From: Papaver somniferum | Lineage: Eukaryota; Streptophyta; Magnoliopsida; Ranunculales; Papaveraceae | Assembly (NCBI RefSeq): GCF_003573695.1 | Contig: NC_039359.1 | Span: 156,976,210 to 157,040,209 of the forward strand | Direction of reading: 5' to 3' | DNA: 64,000 bases | Part shown: piece by piece, positions 44,044 through 55,171 of the stretch | Layout: each line of letters begins with the position of its first letter | Position numbering within the stretch: position 1 is the stretch's first letter | Translations under genes and position numbers: made by a program | Notes under the pieces: generated by a model | Database searches by the model: none | Told to the model about the DNA's origin: nothing | The model's input: the letters and a program-made list of their open reading frames with translations, nothing else

Positions 44044-45582
44044 TGATGGTTTATCAAAATTGATTGTAGTTGTAGAGATAGTGGTAAACAGGGTCTTTTC
44101 AGACTTGTGAAGAAAACAGTTTTTTAGATTTAAATTTAAACAGGCAAATAAATTTGTTTGAAAACTTTAGGAAAAAACACCAAGACTTGGATTCCACCAT
44201 TGACCCATTATTTGATAAATTCTAATAATTAATATTCATGCAATTTTTCTTTTAGAGTGATTCTAATATTATGCCTTTTTGTATATTTTTGAAGTAATAA
44301 TTGTAATCACAAAGTATAAAACATCAAAAGTTTTTAAAACCCAACATGCTTCATCAAAATAATTCACAACTATTCAATAAAAACTAATATTTCAAATTCA
44401 ATTCCATGCAAATAATCAAATAATAATATTGCAAATAAATAATAAAGTTAGAATTATACCATAAATAAGGACCAATGGCTTCCTCCGTCACCTTGGCTAA
44501 GGGGTTTAGCTCCTCATATCAAAAACTTGCTCAAAATTGCTTAATAGGTGTTTTTATTGATGAATATGGTGATAAAGAGAAGTTTGCAACGCTGTATAAA
44601 CGTTACAGCGTCACTGTTACAAAGATGAGTAATGCCGTTTATAAATAATACATATCTAGCGCAGTTGAACTACGACACTCGTTTCTGGTTTTAAGACTGT
44701 TGAGGAACGACTGCCTTAGCAGGTCTGTTCTTCCTCTTCTTCTTCCTCCTCGAACAGCAGCAGCAGCAGCAGCACTGTAACTCTCTGTAATCGCTTCTCC
44801 TTGGCTCTCCTCTACTCCCAATTCTCTCCTAAGGGTTTCTAACCCTTCTATGACAAAAACCCAACTATATATAGCCTTCAGATTCCCTAGAAACTCGATC
44901 AAATTCGAGAATAAATCTCTTATTCTTCACGTGCAGTTTGAACAATAATTCCATCTGTCGATCTTTGTATGCGTCTGTTGGTTATTCTATTGCTCCCAAA
45001 ATCTTCTCTGACTTGAACTCGACTAAATACATGGTTGTACAGCGTAGAAAATCCCCCAAAAATCTCTCACCAATCTTTGAAACTCAAAACAGAACACTGT
45101 GTCCTGTTAGGACTTTGATTACTTCTCCCGGCCATTCCAGCCCAATTGGTTGGGTCCAATTGATTGTAACAGGCCTGTTTAGTCATGCAGATTCCATACG
45201 TACCAAATACAACAATTGAATCTCCTAAAATCACGTCCGAAATTCGATCTCCAAATCTGCCAGACGCTGCATAGTCCTTTCCCGCCAAAACTTGTATTTG
45301 AATTATGAAGATGACCTCCCCTTATCCAGTTCCGGTCTCCCTTTAGCAGATGCCTGGAAATGGGTCACCCCTTAGTAATTAGGTTACCCCTTATCCAAAG
45401 TGAGAGTCTGTATAGTAATTTTCTCCCACGGGCGCAAAAACCATTTTTTTAGCCAATTTAGCCGCAAAAGCCTTATTTTTCCAAAAACACCTACAAATAA
45501 ATAAAGTAACCAACTAAGTACAAAATCGAGCACTAACACTATATACAATTGAGATATATTAGACACATAAATGCGTCTATCA
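44044..45582 (-). repeat. 3' LTR of element E
   Basis: The LTR is 1539 bp with a (CAG)7-like tract (44757-44776). ORFs in it (44639-44902, 44938-45219) have identical counterparts in the other LTR (54527-54808 and so on) and are not genes. Confidence 0.95.
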
Positions 45583-45598
45583 AATACCCCCAAACTTA
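45583..45598 (-). other. Polypurine tract of element E
   Basis: On the minus strand TAAGTTTGGGGGTATT lies directly before the LTR start TGATAGACGC. Confidence 0.88.
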
Positions 45599-47063
45599 TT
45601 ATTTGCTAGTCCTCGAGCAAATCTAATCTAAAATAAAATGACTACACTTAGCACGTGCAGTAAGCCGTTAAACCACTAGGTGGCCCTAGTGGCGGAGTGT
45701 TGTCTCCGGAGGGTTTACTAGAGGTGTACCCACAAAACCTTTACTCCTAATTGGTCACAAGTATCCAAAGAGCTATGAGGACGTACATATTCTTAACCTA
45801 TCTCCAAGTAACTAGAATGCCAGAGAAATTAAAGGTGTCAGCTCTAAAGCTAACTGAAGAGAAGGGGAGACACATCCACACGACTGCTAGATAAAGAGAT
45901 ATCCGCTATACAACTAGATAAACATTGTAAGATGCGTCTGATGCTTTACAGCTGGATAAGATTAGGAGAGAGATAAAAATGAGAGGGACATCTGCTACAC
46001 AGCTGGACTAATTACGTGTGATGAGTTAAACCAGTGCTAGAAAGATCTTGTGCCAGATTGAAAGCAGACTAACAAAGCAACCAAAATGCATCTTTCTTCG
46101 ACTCTCTCACAGTGCCCAGTAGAAACAACGCCTTCTTCGGTCTTCAACTGTTGATGATAAACTCTCGAACCTCATAGAACCTTGACAATTAACTCTTCTC
46201 TTCGATTTCTTGCTTGACTTATAAATTTCTTCTTCCCTATGGCCTTATTGAACAAAAAGAACGTAATGATGTTTCATTTTTTTTTCATTTTTTTTTTTTT
46301 TTTTGATATAAATTACAAGACAAAAATTTACATGGCCATGAGAGAAGGACTTTCAAAACTTGGATCTTCGCAACTTGTGATGTCTTGGTATCATGGATTC
46401 AACAACTTATATCATTTGCTCTTATAACTTCAACTTTGATTTTTGAATTATTCTCTTCTATTGTTGCTTCTAAACCTAAAACGTCTTCACTTTCTTCATA
46501 GATTTTGATGTAGCTCCGCTTGTTGATGATGATAAGTTCTACTGAGAGAGAGTCGCAATCCAGTAACTAAGACTACATTGTGAGGTTGCTTTGTCTTTCT
46601 GGCATTTCCTGACCTACTTGCCTTTCCATCATGTATGGTTAGGTCCATCACGGTTACCCTCTAAAAAGAACAAGTTCTCTCCTGAATTTCAAGGATCTCA
46701 ATGTCTTTTTCTCTAATGTCTCAATAAGTTGTTATCTCTAGCATTCCAATTTCTATCTTTTCGGTGAGAAACAGTATGTAAACTTAGCTAACCGGATACC
46801 ATGTGACGCTAGAAGTTTCAAAAGTGCAACTAAAAAGTTTCTCCCATACCCCCAAACTTAAATCTAACATTGTCCTCAATGTTTCGCATGAAAGAACAGT
46901 ACCAAAAATAAAGTAACATGAGGAAATAGTAAAGAGAGAGTTCGGAAAGATAGTACCTGAGTGAAGTGAAACCAAAAACTGAATACAAAAATTATACAAC
47001 ATACAAATCGCCTCGATGGTCAATCAAGGGTAAACAGGGTCCTCCAGAGGGACCTCCTCAACA
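45599..47063 (-). other. 3' non-coding internal part of element E
   Basis: There is no env-like or other ORF here. It contains a CGGAGTGTTGTCTCCGGAGG block shared with A and B, a poly-T run at 46260-46304 and an internal PPT-like motif at 46847-46859. Confidence 0.65.
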
Positions 47064-48189
47064 TCATGTAGGAAAAGGCTCTAAAAAGGGCTTCAATCTG
47101 ACCGTTAACCTTTGAAGAACTACTACCATCCGTGTCTCGATCTCAACAGCTCCATGAGGAAAAACAGTACGGACCACAAAAGGACCGGTCCACCGAGAGC
47201 GCAGTTTCCCGGGGAATAGATGCAAACGAGTGTCATACAGAAGAACTTTTTGACCTGGAGAAAATGACTTCCGTAATATGTTTCTATCATGCACAAGTTT
47301 CATTTTGTTCTTATACTCCTTCGCACTATCGTAAGCATCTATACGAATCTCGTCCAACTCATTGAGCTGGAGTTTCCTATGGGCTCCTGCCTTGTCAAGT
47401 GAAAAATTTAGCTGCTTAACAGCCCAATAAGCTCTGTGTTAACTCAACAGGTAAGTGACATGCCTTGCCATAAACAAGCCGATAAGGCGACATTCCAATG
47501 GGGTCTTAAACGCAGTACGGTAAGCCCATAAGGCATCAGTAAGCCTAGACGACCAGTCTTTCCGATTAGGATTAACTGTTTTCTCTAATATACGTTTTAT
47601 CTCCCTATTGGAAACCTCTACCTGACCACTAGTCTGTGGATGATACGGGGTAGCTACCTTATGTGTAATACCATATTTCTTCATCAGAAGCTAAAAGTCC
47701 CATTACAAAAGTGCGACCCTCCATCACTAATTATAGCTCGCGGTGTACCAAAACGTGTAAGTATATTATTTTTCAAGAACTCAATCACAACCCTATGGTC
47801 ATTGGTTTTACACGCAACCGCCTCAATCCACTTAGAGACATAGTCTACGGCGACAAGGATGTATAGGTTACCAAAAGAATTAGGAAACGGACCCATAAAG
47901 TCAATACCCCACACATCAAAGACCTCAACAATTAAAATAGGGTTCAAGGGCATCATGTTCCTACGGGAAATGGTTCCTAATTTCTGGCATCGTTCACAAG
48001 TAACGCAGTAACTGTGGGAGTCTTTAAACAACGAAGGCCAATAGAATCCACACTGCAATATTTAGCAGCAGTTTTCTTAGCACTAAAGTGACCCCCACAA
48101 GCATGATCATGACAAAAGGAAATAATACTGGACTGGTCACTCTCAGGTATACATCTCCTAATAATCTGGTCTGGGCAATACTTAAACAA
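47064..48189 (-). pseudogene. Integrase of element E
   Basis: The zinc-binding H-H-C-C domain is FCHDHACGGHFSAKKTA followed by YCVTCERC. The catalytic core shows the first Asp in [10 protein letters not shown], the second in [10 protein letters not shown] and the Glu region in [11 protein letters not shown]. The C-terminal part has LFPGKLRSRWTGPFVV and HGAVEIE. At least three frameshifts (near 48060, 47685 and 47430) and a missing stretch before the C-terminal part break it. It would have cut and joined cDNA ends to target DNA. Confidence 0.85.
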
Positions 48190-48196
48190 ATAAGGA

Positions 48197-48736
48197 TCAT
48201 CCCAAAAAGTGCTTAACCTCAGCTAAAAATCTAGAACGATCTTGTTTACCCCAATGTTGGGGCATTCGACCAGTAACAAGATAGTTCACTATATTCGCAT
48301 ACCAAGGTAATTGGGTAACAAAGAACAATTGTTCATCAGGAAAGCTATCCCTTATAGGAAGGGAATCATCTGGGGAACTAACAACTAGCCTAGACAAGTG
48401 ATCTGCTACAACATTTTCGGCACCCTTTTTGTCTCTAATGTCTGGAGAAAACTCTTGCAACAACAGAATCCACCTAATCAATCTAGGTTTAGTATCCTTC
48501 TTAGACAAAAGATATTTTAAAGCAGCATGATCAGTATATATGATGATCTTAGAACCTAAGAGATAGGGTCTAAACTTGTCTAAGGCAAACACAATGGCTA
48601 ATAGTTCCTTCTCGGTAGTGGTATAGTTCAACTGGGCATCATTCAGAGTTTTGCTAGCATAGTAAATCACATGAAGTAACTTATTTTCTCGCTGACCTAG
48701 CACAACACCAATAGCATAATCTGAAGCATCACACAT
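48197..48736 (-). pseudogene. RNase H domain of element E
   Basis: [15 protein letters not shown] carries the first Asp, [19 protein letters not shown] the Glu, [13 protein letters not shown] the second Asp and VVADHLSRL the last Asp, so the catalytic residues are all present. It is linked to the RT by a frameshift region (48737-48816) and to the integrase by another near 48197 (a lost base in a T-run after KHF). Confidence 0.85.
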
Positions 48737-48816
48737 GATCTCAAAGGGTAGGTTCCAGTTGGGTGCCTGGACTATGGGGGCGGTAGTGAGTAATGACTTA
48801 AGCTTCTCAAAAGCCT

Positions 48817-49644
48817 CTAAACAAGCATCATCAAAACAAACTTAACATCTTTTGCAAGCAAATTGCAAAGAGGTCTAGACATCAAGCTAAAATCCTTAAT
48901 GAAACGACGATAAAAACCAGCATGCCCTAAGAATGACCTAATATCTCTTACGGTTTTTGGGACCGGTAAAGTTTTAATAAGGTCAACTTTGGCTCTATCC
49001 ACCTCTATACCCTTTGAAGATACAATATGCCCTAGAACAATTCCTGAACGAACCATAAAGTGACATTTCTCCCAATTAAGCACTAAATTCTTTTCCTTAC
49101 ACCTAGTCAAAACTAATGACAAATGATGCAAGCACTCATCGAAAGACGAACCAAACACTGAAAAATCATCCATAAAGACCTCTAAAACCGTTCTACCATG
49201 TCAGAAAATATGCTCATCATGCAACGCTGAAAAGGGGTTACATAGCCCGAAAGGCATGCGTGTATACGCAAATGTACCAAAGGTACAGGTAAAAGTGGTT
49301 TTCTCCTGGTCTTCTGGGGCAATAACGATCTGATTATATCCAGAGTAGCCATCTAAAAAGTAGTAGTGACTATGTACATCTAATCTCTCTAGCATCTGGT
49401 CGATGAAGGGAAGGGGAAAGTGGTCCTTCCTAGTGACATTGTTCAATTTCCTATAGTCAATACAAACACGCCAACCCGTGGTCACTCGGGTCGGGATTAA
49501 CTCATTGTTATCATTCTGGACTACAGTAATACCAGATTTCTTGGGAACAACCTGAACGGGGCTGACCCACTTACTGTCTGAAATAGGGTAGATAATGCAT
49601 GTATCTAATAGCTTAAGAACCTCAGTTCGAACTACTTCTTTCAT
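48817..49644 (-). pseudogene. Reverse transcriptase of element E
   Basis: Motifs in order: VPKKSGITVV, GWRVCIDYRKLNNVTRKDHFP, FLDGYSGYNQI (first catalytic Asp), PFGLCN, then after two close frameshifts (49190-49245) FMDDFSVFG, which carries the catalytic DD in the DDF form, and FLGHAGFYRRFIKDFS. A short deletion removes the A(P)ATFQRCM link, so this copy cannot make an active enzyme. Confidence 0.88.
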
Positions 49645-49656
49645 ATTGGGGTTTAG

Positions 49657-50995
49657 TCAACGTTGCATCTCCCTAGAAGGTTTGGTGTCTTCCTCTAAAT
49701 AGATCTGATGCATACAAACAGTAGGACTTATACCCTTAATGTCTGCTATGGTCCACCCTAAAGCTTCCTTGTTGTTTTGAAGGATGGTTACTAGCCTACT
49801 TTCCTGATCTCTATCCAAGTCGGAAGAAACAATCACAGGTAAAGTCTCAGACGGGCCTAAAAACACATACTTCAGGGTATCTGGCAATGGTTTTAGGTCC
49901 AACTTAGGAGGCTCTTCTAAAGAACGAACTAGGGTAGACTTAGAAACTGGTAGTGGTTCGAACTTAGGTTTCCATCCATTACTAGTATCTAACAAAGGGG
50001 TTGAATCTAACAAAGCATTCACCTCATTAATCACATTATTATCATCAAAATCAATCTCAAAGTGAGCTAGGCATTTCTCTAATGGATCTTCTAACAAAGT
50101 GTTTGGTAATGACTCCTCGACTAATATTCCTATCATGTTCACCTCTTCTATATTCGAGTCATCTAGTTCAGAGGGTAGCTTACTAATATTAAAAATGTTC
50201 AGCTCAATAGTCATATTACCAAAAGACAAATTCATAATACCATTTCGACAGTTAATGATCTCACTGGATATAGCTAAAAACGGGCGACCTAAAATCACTG
50301 GTATTTGGTTCTCTGGGTCAGGGACAGGTTGGGTATCTAGGATAACAAAATCCACTGGATAAATAAACTTGTCAACCTCTATGAGAACATCCTCGATCAC
50401 ACCACGAGGAATTTTAACAGACCTATCAGCTAACTGAAGTGTCATCTTGGTAGGTTTCATCTCACCGAGTCCTAGCTTAAGGTACACATGATATGGAAGT
50501 AAATTCACAATGGCTCCTAAGTCAAGTCAAAGATTTTCTCAACACGGTACTTACCTATTGTACAAGCAATGGTAGGGTACCCTGGGTCTTTATACTTAGG
50601 AGTAGTGGTATTCTGAATAATAGAACTCACATGACTAGCTATGAAGGCTTTCTTCTGGACACTGAGCTTACGCTTTCGCGTACACAAGTCCTTAAGGAAC
50701 TTGGCATAAGAGGGAATCTAATTGCATCTAATAATGGAAGGTTGATATTAACCTGCTTAAAAACCTCCAATATATCATTAAAGTTGGACTCCCTCTTAGT
50801 CGGAACTAGCAGCTGGGGAAACGGGGCTATGGGAACAAAGCCGGGCTTAACATGACCCTCATTGGTCTCTTTAGAGACTCTATCAGTCTCCTCATTTTTT
50901 GTCTCATAAGGGTGAACTACAGCATGTTCACTTTCAGGTATGTCGACCTTATTATCAACTTTCTTTCCACTCCTAAAGGTTGTAACAGAGTTCAC
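49657..50995 (-). pseudogene. Gag-pol linker and protease of element E
   Basis: The 50995-50639 part carries the conserved linker (FRSGKKVDNK, NFNDILEVFKQVNINLPLLDAI). After a frameshift the retropepsin follows: active-site region DLGAIVNLLPYHVYLKL (the DLGA form of DTG/DSG, about 50520), then QIPVILGRPFLA. A stop just before the DLGA and the frameshift make it non-coding. It ends near the start of RT at 49660. Confidence 0.8.
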
Positions 50996-51055
50996 ATGAT
51001 TGTACGATTTCTCTCCTCTAGGGTTAGGATCAGTATGACTAGGGAACCTTCCTGA

Positions 51056-52507
51056 TTATCTCTCATTGATAAACTTAGCTATTTGGCCAACTTGAAGCTC
51101 TAATTTAGCAAAAGACTGGGCGCTATTCTTAAAATTCTGTTTGGTTTCCTCTTGAAAATTACCCTGGCTTTTTACTAACATTTCCTGGCTTTGTGATAGC
51201 ATCTCCTGTCTCTTCCTTAATATACTAAGGGTTTCCTCTAAGCTAGCTATTCTATTCTCAGATGGGTTCTGGGTCTGACCTGAAGAGTTCTTAGTATAAC
51301 CAAAACCTGGGGGAGGCTGAGAATTACTAGACTGGCCTTGATTCTGGCCCTTAGACCAAGAGAAATTAGGATGGTTTCTCCAACCAGGGTTGTAGGTCTC
51401 TGAGTAGGGGTCAAACTTCTGTCGGTTTTCAAACCTAGCATTGTTATAGACAGCATGGGCTTGTTCTTCACTAACCTGACCTTCCAAAAATGAGTTATCG
51501 GGCTCTATTCCACAACTAGAGACTTGAGAGGCTCTATTAGGTTCAACAAGGGACCTATTTTTAGACTGACCCATTTCCAAAGCTTCTAACCTTCTGGACA
51601 AAGCATCAAACTTAGCATCTGACGCAAAACTCGTATATACCATATTGGTGCTACTTCTATTGACCAAGAGTCTTTTAGGGGGTTCAACACAAGATTCCCA
51701 CTGTTGGGATTTTTCAGCGATAGCTCCTAAGAAGGTAAAAGCATCATCAGCATTTTTACTAGTGAACTCACCAGCGCACATAGACTTAACCATGGCTTTG
51801 GTCGAATAGTCTAAACCATCATAAATAATTAGTACGAGTTTCATATTATCAAATCCATGGTGAGGACACTGAGATAGGAGATCATTGAATTGCTCTAAAA
51901 ACCTATAAAGAGACTCTCCCTCTTGTTGCACACTAGCACTAATTTTCTTCCTAACGGCTGCAGTTTTATGCTTAGGGTAAAATTTCATATAGAAAGCAGC
52001 AATAAGTTCCTGCCATGTTTCAATGGATTCAGATGGTAGGTTGTTCAGCCAGGTCTTGGCTTTATCTCTCAAGGAAAAGGGAAACATCTTAAGTTTCAAG
52101 ACTTCATCAGTAAGGTCTTTTATTCTAATTGTCCCACAGATTTCCTCAAAGTCCCTAATATGGAAATAAGGGTTCTCATCATATTTTCCTAAGAATATAG
52201 GGATCATCTGAAGAATACTAGATTTTATCTCAAAATTAGCCGTAGTGGCTGGCAATTTAATGCATGAAGCTCAGTTGGTCCTAGTTGGGAACATGTAATC
52301 TTTCAAAGTTGCCATCGTTGGCACAACTGGAGTACTAGGGGTACTTTTATCACTCAGAGATAAATTCTCAAAACTGAAGTTTCCAAAAACAGGGCTCTCC
52401 AAAGAAGAGTCTTCGAGCTCCCTGCTTAAATCAGAAGAACTACTAGGTTTTTCGCTAATCAATCGACCTAGAGTATCTCTTTTCCAAGCCCTAACAAAAT
52501 CGGGCAT
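51056..52507 (-). pseudogene. Gag of element E with one in-frame stop
   Basis: There are 483 codons from ATG 52507 (MPDFVRAWKRDTLGRL) to 51056, interrupted only by a TGA at 52273-52271. Core gag blocks are GKYDENPYFHIRDFEEIC, FPFSLRDKAKTWLNNLPSES, WQELIAAFYMKFYPKHKT and FNDLLSQCPHHGF. The tail is Gln/Asn-rich with two coiled-coil stretches (about residues 420-470). No CCHC knuckle is visible, as in several Athila-type gags. Confidence 0.88.
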
Positions 52508-53641
52508 ACACTAAAAATATCAAAAAGAAATAAAAATCCTAACAGAAAGGTTCTAGCAATCACACAGCAGGATGACTCGACTTTACCACAGCAAACCTAA
52601 AGATTTCTAGCAAACAACAAGCATGATGGCTCCACTTAGATTGTTTCTAGACCAGCTTCTAATCCTCCGAAATGGAATTCGTTACAATTTAAGCAAACCC
52701 CTCTGGAATCAATCCGAGTTAAAGTAAGTTGAATCGAGGCGAGGGAAGCTCAGTGGAGCTTTGATACCCAAAACCTCACCGATCCAATGCGGCGCAGTCA
52801 CGCATTCAACTCGCAGAAACCGTCAAGAACTTCGAGGTGTGCTTAAAAGAGTAACCAATATTTTTCGAATGATTGTCCTGTTAAGCTCGATACCCTATAG
52901 GTCTCTTTCTAATCCAAATTTTAGGCTTAGGTTCGCTTTAGGTTTCGTTTTCCTAAGGCGGGCAAGAAGGGAGCGGTGATGAAATCCGAACCCTTATCTT
53001 GTTTAGGCCAGGCCTTGCCCTTTACTAGGAATATAAAAACAGTCTGGTTCGTCCTCAAACAATTATCACCTTAAGGAATACAGTAACCCGCTTGCAGGAG
53101 ATTCGCGAGTGTTTCGATTGGACTTACCTCCCATACCAGACGGGCGATAAACCGTTGAAGTCGACTCGAGCCACGGACTCCGTTGTCAGTGTGCGAACCC
53201 GAGGGGCCGAGACGATATCGTAATCGTCTTCCTTCCCTGCACACAGTTTGTATTAAGGGTACCCTTCCGTAGGGTATAAAAATAAAATAAAAATAAAGTC
53301 CCAAAGTTCACAGTCCAGAGTCCAAAAATAAAGTGCAAAAACAAAAATGAAAGCCTAAAAAAATAATAATAATAATAATAAAACAAAAATCTCTCTTTTT
53401 TTTTTCTCTCTTTTACAAAATAAAGAAAATCTTCTTCTTTCGCTCCTTTAGCTTTGCTTTTCGCTCCCAAACTTTAAGTAAATCACCACAAGCTTTGGCA
53501 AAATTGTCTTTCGCTCCAATCTTCAAAAATCTGCAAGGAAACAAAAAAACCCAAAAACGTAAAGAAGAACAAAAATAATAATAAAAATCTAAAAAAAATA
53601 TGCTACCTAAACACAAATCCGCGTCGGCGGCGCCAAAAATT
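52508..53641 (-). other. PBS and untranslated leader of element E
   Basis: The PBS at 53624-53635 reads TGGCGCCGCCGA (minus), six bases from the LTR; its first eight bases fit the tRNA-Asp 3' end. The leader carries a splice-donor-like GGGAG|GTAAGT (about 53125-53135) and TTTTTAG just before the gag ATG. An (AAT)8 microsatellite is at about 53362-53385. Confidence 0.6.
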
Positions 53642-55171
53642 TGATGGTTTATCAAAATTGATTGTAGTTGTAGAGATAGTGGTAAACATGGTCTTTTCAG
53701 ACTTGTGAAGAAAACAGTTTTTTAGATTTAAATTTAAACAAGCAAATAAATTTGTTTGAAAACTTTAGGGAAAAACACCAAGACTTGGATTCCACCATTG
53801 ACCCATTATTTGATAAATTCTAATAATTAATATTCATGCAATTTTTCTTTTAGAGTGATTCTAATATTATGCCTTTTTGTATATTTTTGAAGTAGTAATT
53901 GTAATCACAAAGTATAAAACATCAAAAGTTTTTAAAACCCAGCATGCTTCATCAAAATAATTCACAACTATTCAATAAAAACTAATATTTCAAATTCAAT
54001 TCCATGCAAATAATCAAATAATAATATTGCAAATAAATAATAAAGTTAGAATTATACCATAAATAAGGACCAATGGCTTCCTCCGTCTCCTTGGCTAAGG
54101 GGTTTATCTCCTCATATCAAAAACTTGCTCAAAATTGCTTAATAGGTGTTTTTATTGATGAATATGGTGATAAAGAGAAGTTTGCAACGCTGTATAAACG
54201 TTACAGCGTCACTGTTACAAAGATGAGTAACGCCGTTTATAAACAATACATATCTAGCGCAGTTGAACTACGACACTCGTTTCTGGTTTTAAGACTGTTG
54301 AGGAACGACTGCCTTAGCAGGTCTGTTCTTCCTCTTCTTCTTCCTCCTCGAACAGCAGCAGCACTGTAACTCTCTGTAATCGCTTCTCCTCAGCTCTCCT
54401 CTACTCCCAATTATCTCCTAAGGGTTTCTAACCCTTCTATGACAAAAACCAAACTATATATAGCCTTCAGATTCCCTAGAAACTCGATCAAATTCGAGAA
54501 TAAATCTCTTATTCTTCACGTGCAGTTTGAACAATAATTTCATCTGTCGATCTTTGTATGCGTCTGTTGGCTATTCTATTGCTCCCAAAATCTTCTCTGA
54601 CTTGAACTCGACTAAATACATGGTTGTACAGCGTAGAAAATCCCCCAAAAATCTCTCACCAATCTTTGAAACTCAAAACAGAACACCGTGTCCTGTTAGG
54701 ACTTTGATTACTTCTCCCGGCCATTCCAGCCCAATTGGTTGGGTCCAATTGATTGTACCAGGCCTGTTTAGTCATGTAGATTCCATACGTACCAAATACA
54801 ACAATTGAATCTCCTAAAATCACGTCCGAAATTCGATCTCCAAATCTGCCAGACGCTGCATAGTCCTTTCCCGCCAAAACTTGTATTTGAATTATGAAGA
54901 TGACCTCCCCTTATCCAGTTCCGGTCTCCCTTTAGCAGATGCCTGGAAATGGGTCACCCCTTAGTAATTAGGTTACCCCTTATCCAAAGTGAGAGTCCGT
55001 ATAGTAATTTTCTCCCACGGGCGCAAAAACCATTTTTTTAGCCAATTTCGCCGCAAAAGCCTTATTTTTCCAAAAACACCTACAAATAAATAAAATAACC
55101 AATTAAGTACAAAATCGAGCACTAACACTATATACAATTGAGATATATTAGACACATAAATGCGTCTATCA
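53642..55171 (-). repeat. 5' LTR of element E
   Basis: The LTR is 1530 bp and nearly identical to 44044-45582. It is the promoter-bearing LTR for minus-strand transcription. Confidence 0.95.

Larger units (their letters stand above)
44044..55171 (-). mobile_element. Element E: Athila-like Ty3/gypsy retrotransposon, 11.1 kb, recently inserted
   Basis: LTRs are 44044-45582 (3') and 53642-55171 (5') with TGATAG..CATCA ends. The target duplication is a perfect CTCTA (44039-44043 and 55172-55176). PBS 53624-53635, PPT 45583-45598. Gag, protease, RT, RNase H and integrase follow in the gypsy order on the minus strand. A hand comparison of the LTRs gives about 22 substitutions and one 9-bp (CAG)3 length difference over 1.53 kb (about 1.4 percent), so insertion is recent. 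All main coding regions carry frameshifts or stops. Sequence blocks such as KSGITVVQNDNNELIPTRVT and FLDGYSGYNQI are characteristic of the Athila lineage. Confidence 0.92.

Noticed and set aside
44639..44902. ORFs within the element E LTRs, present as near-identical pairs at 44639-45288 and 54073-54877
   Set aside because: They duplicate because the LTRs do; they show no domain and lie in regulatory sequence.
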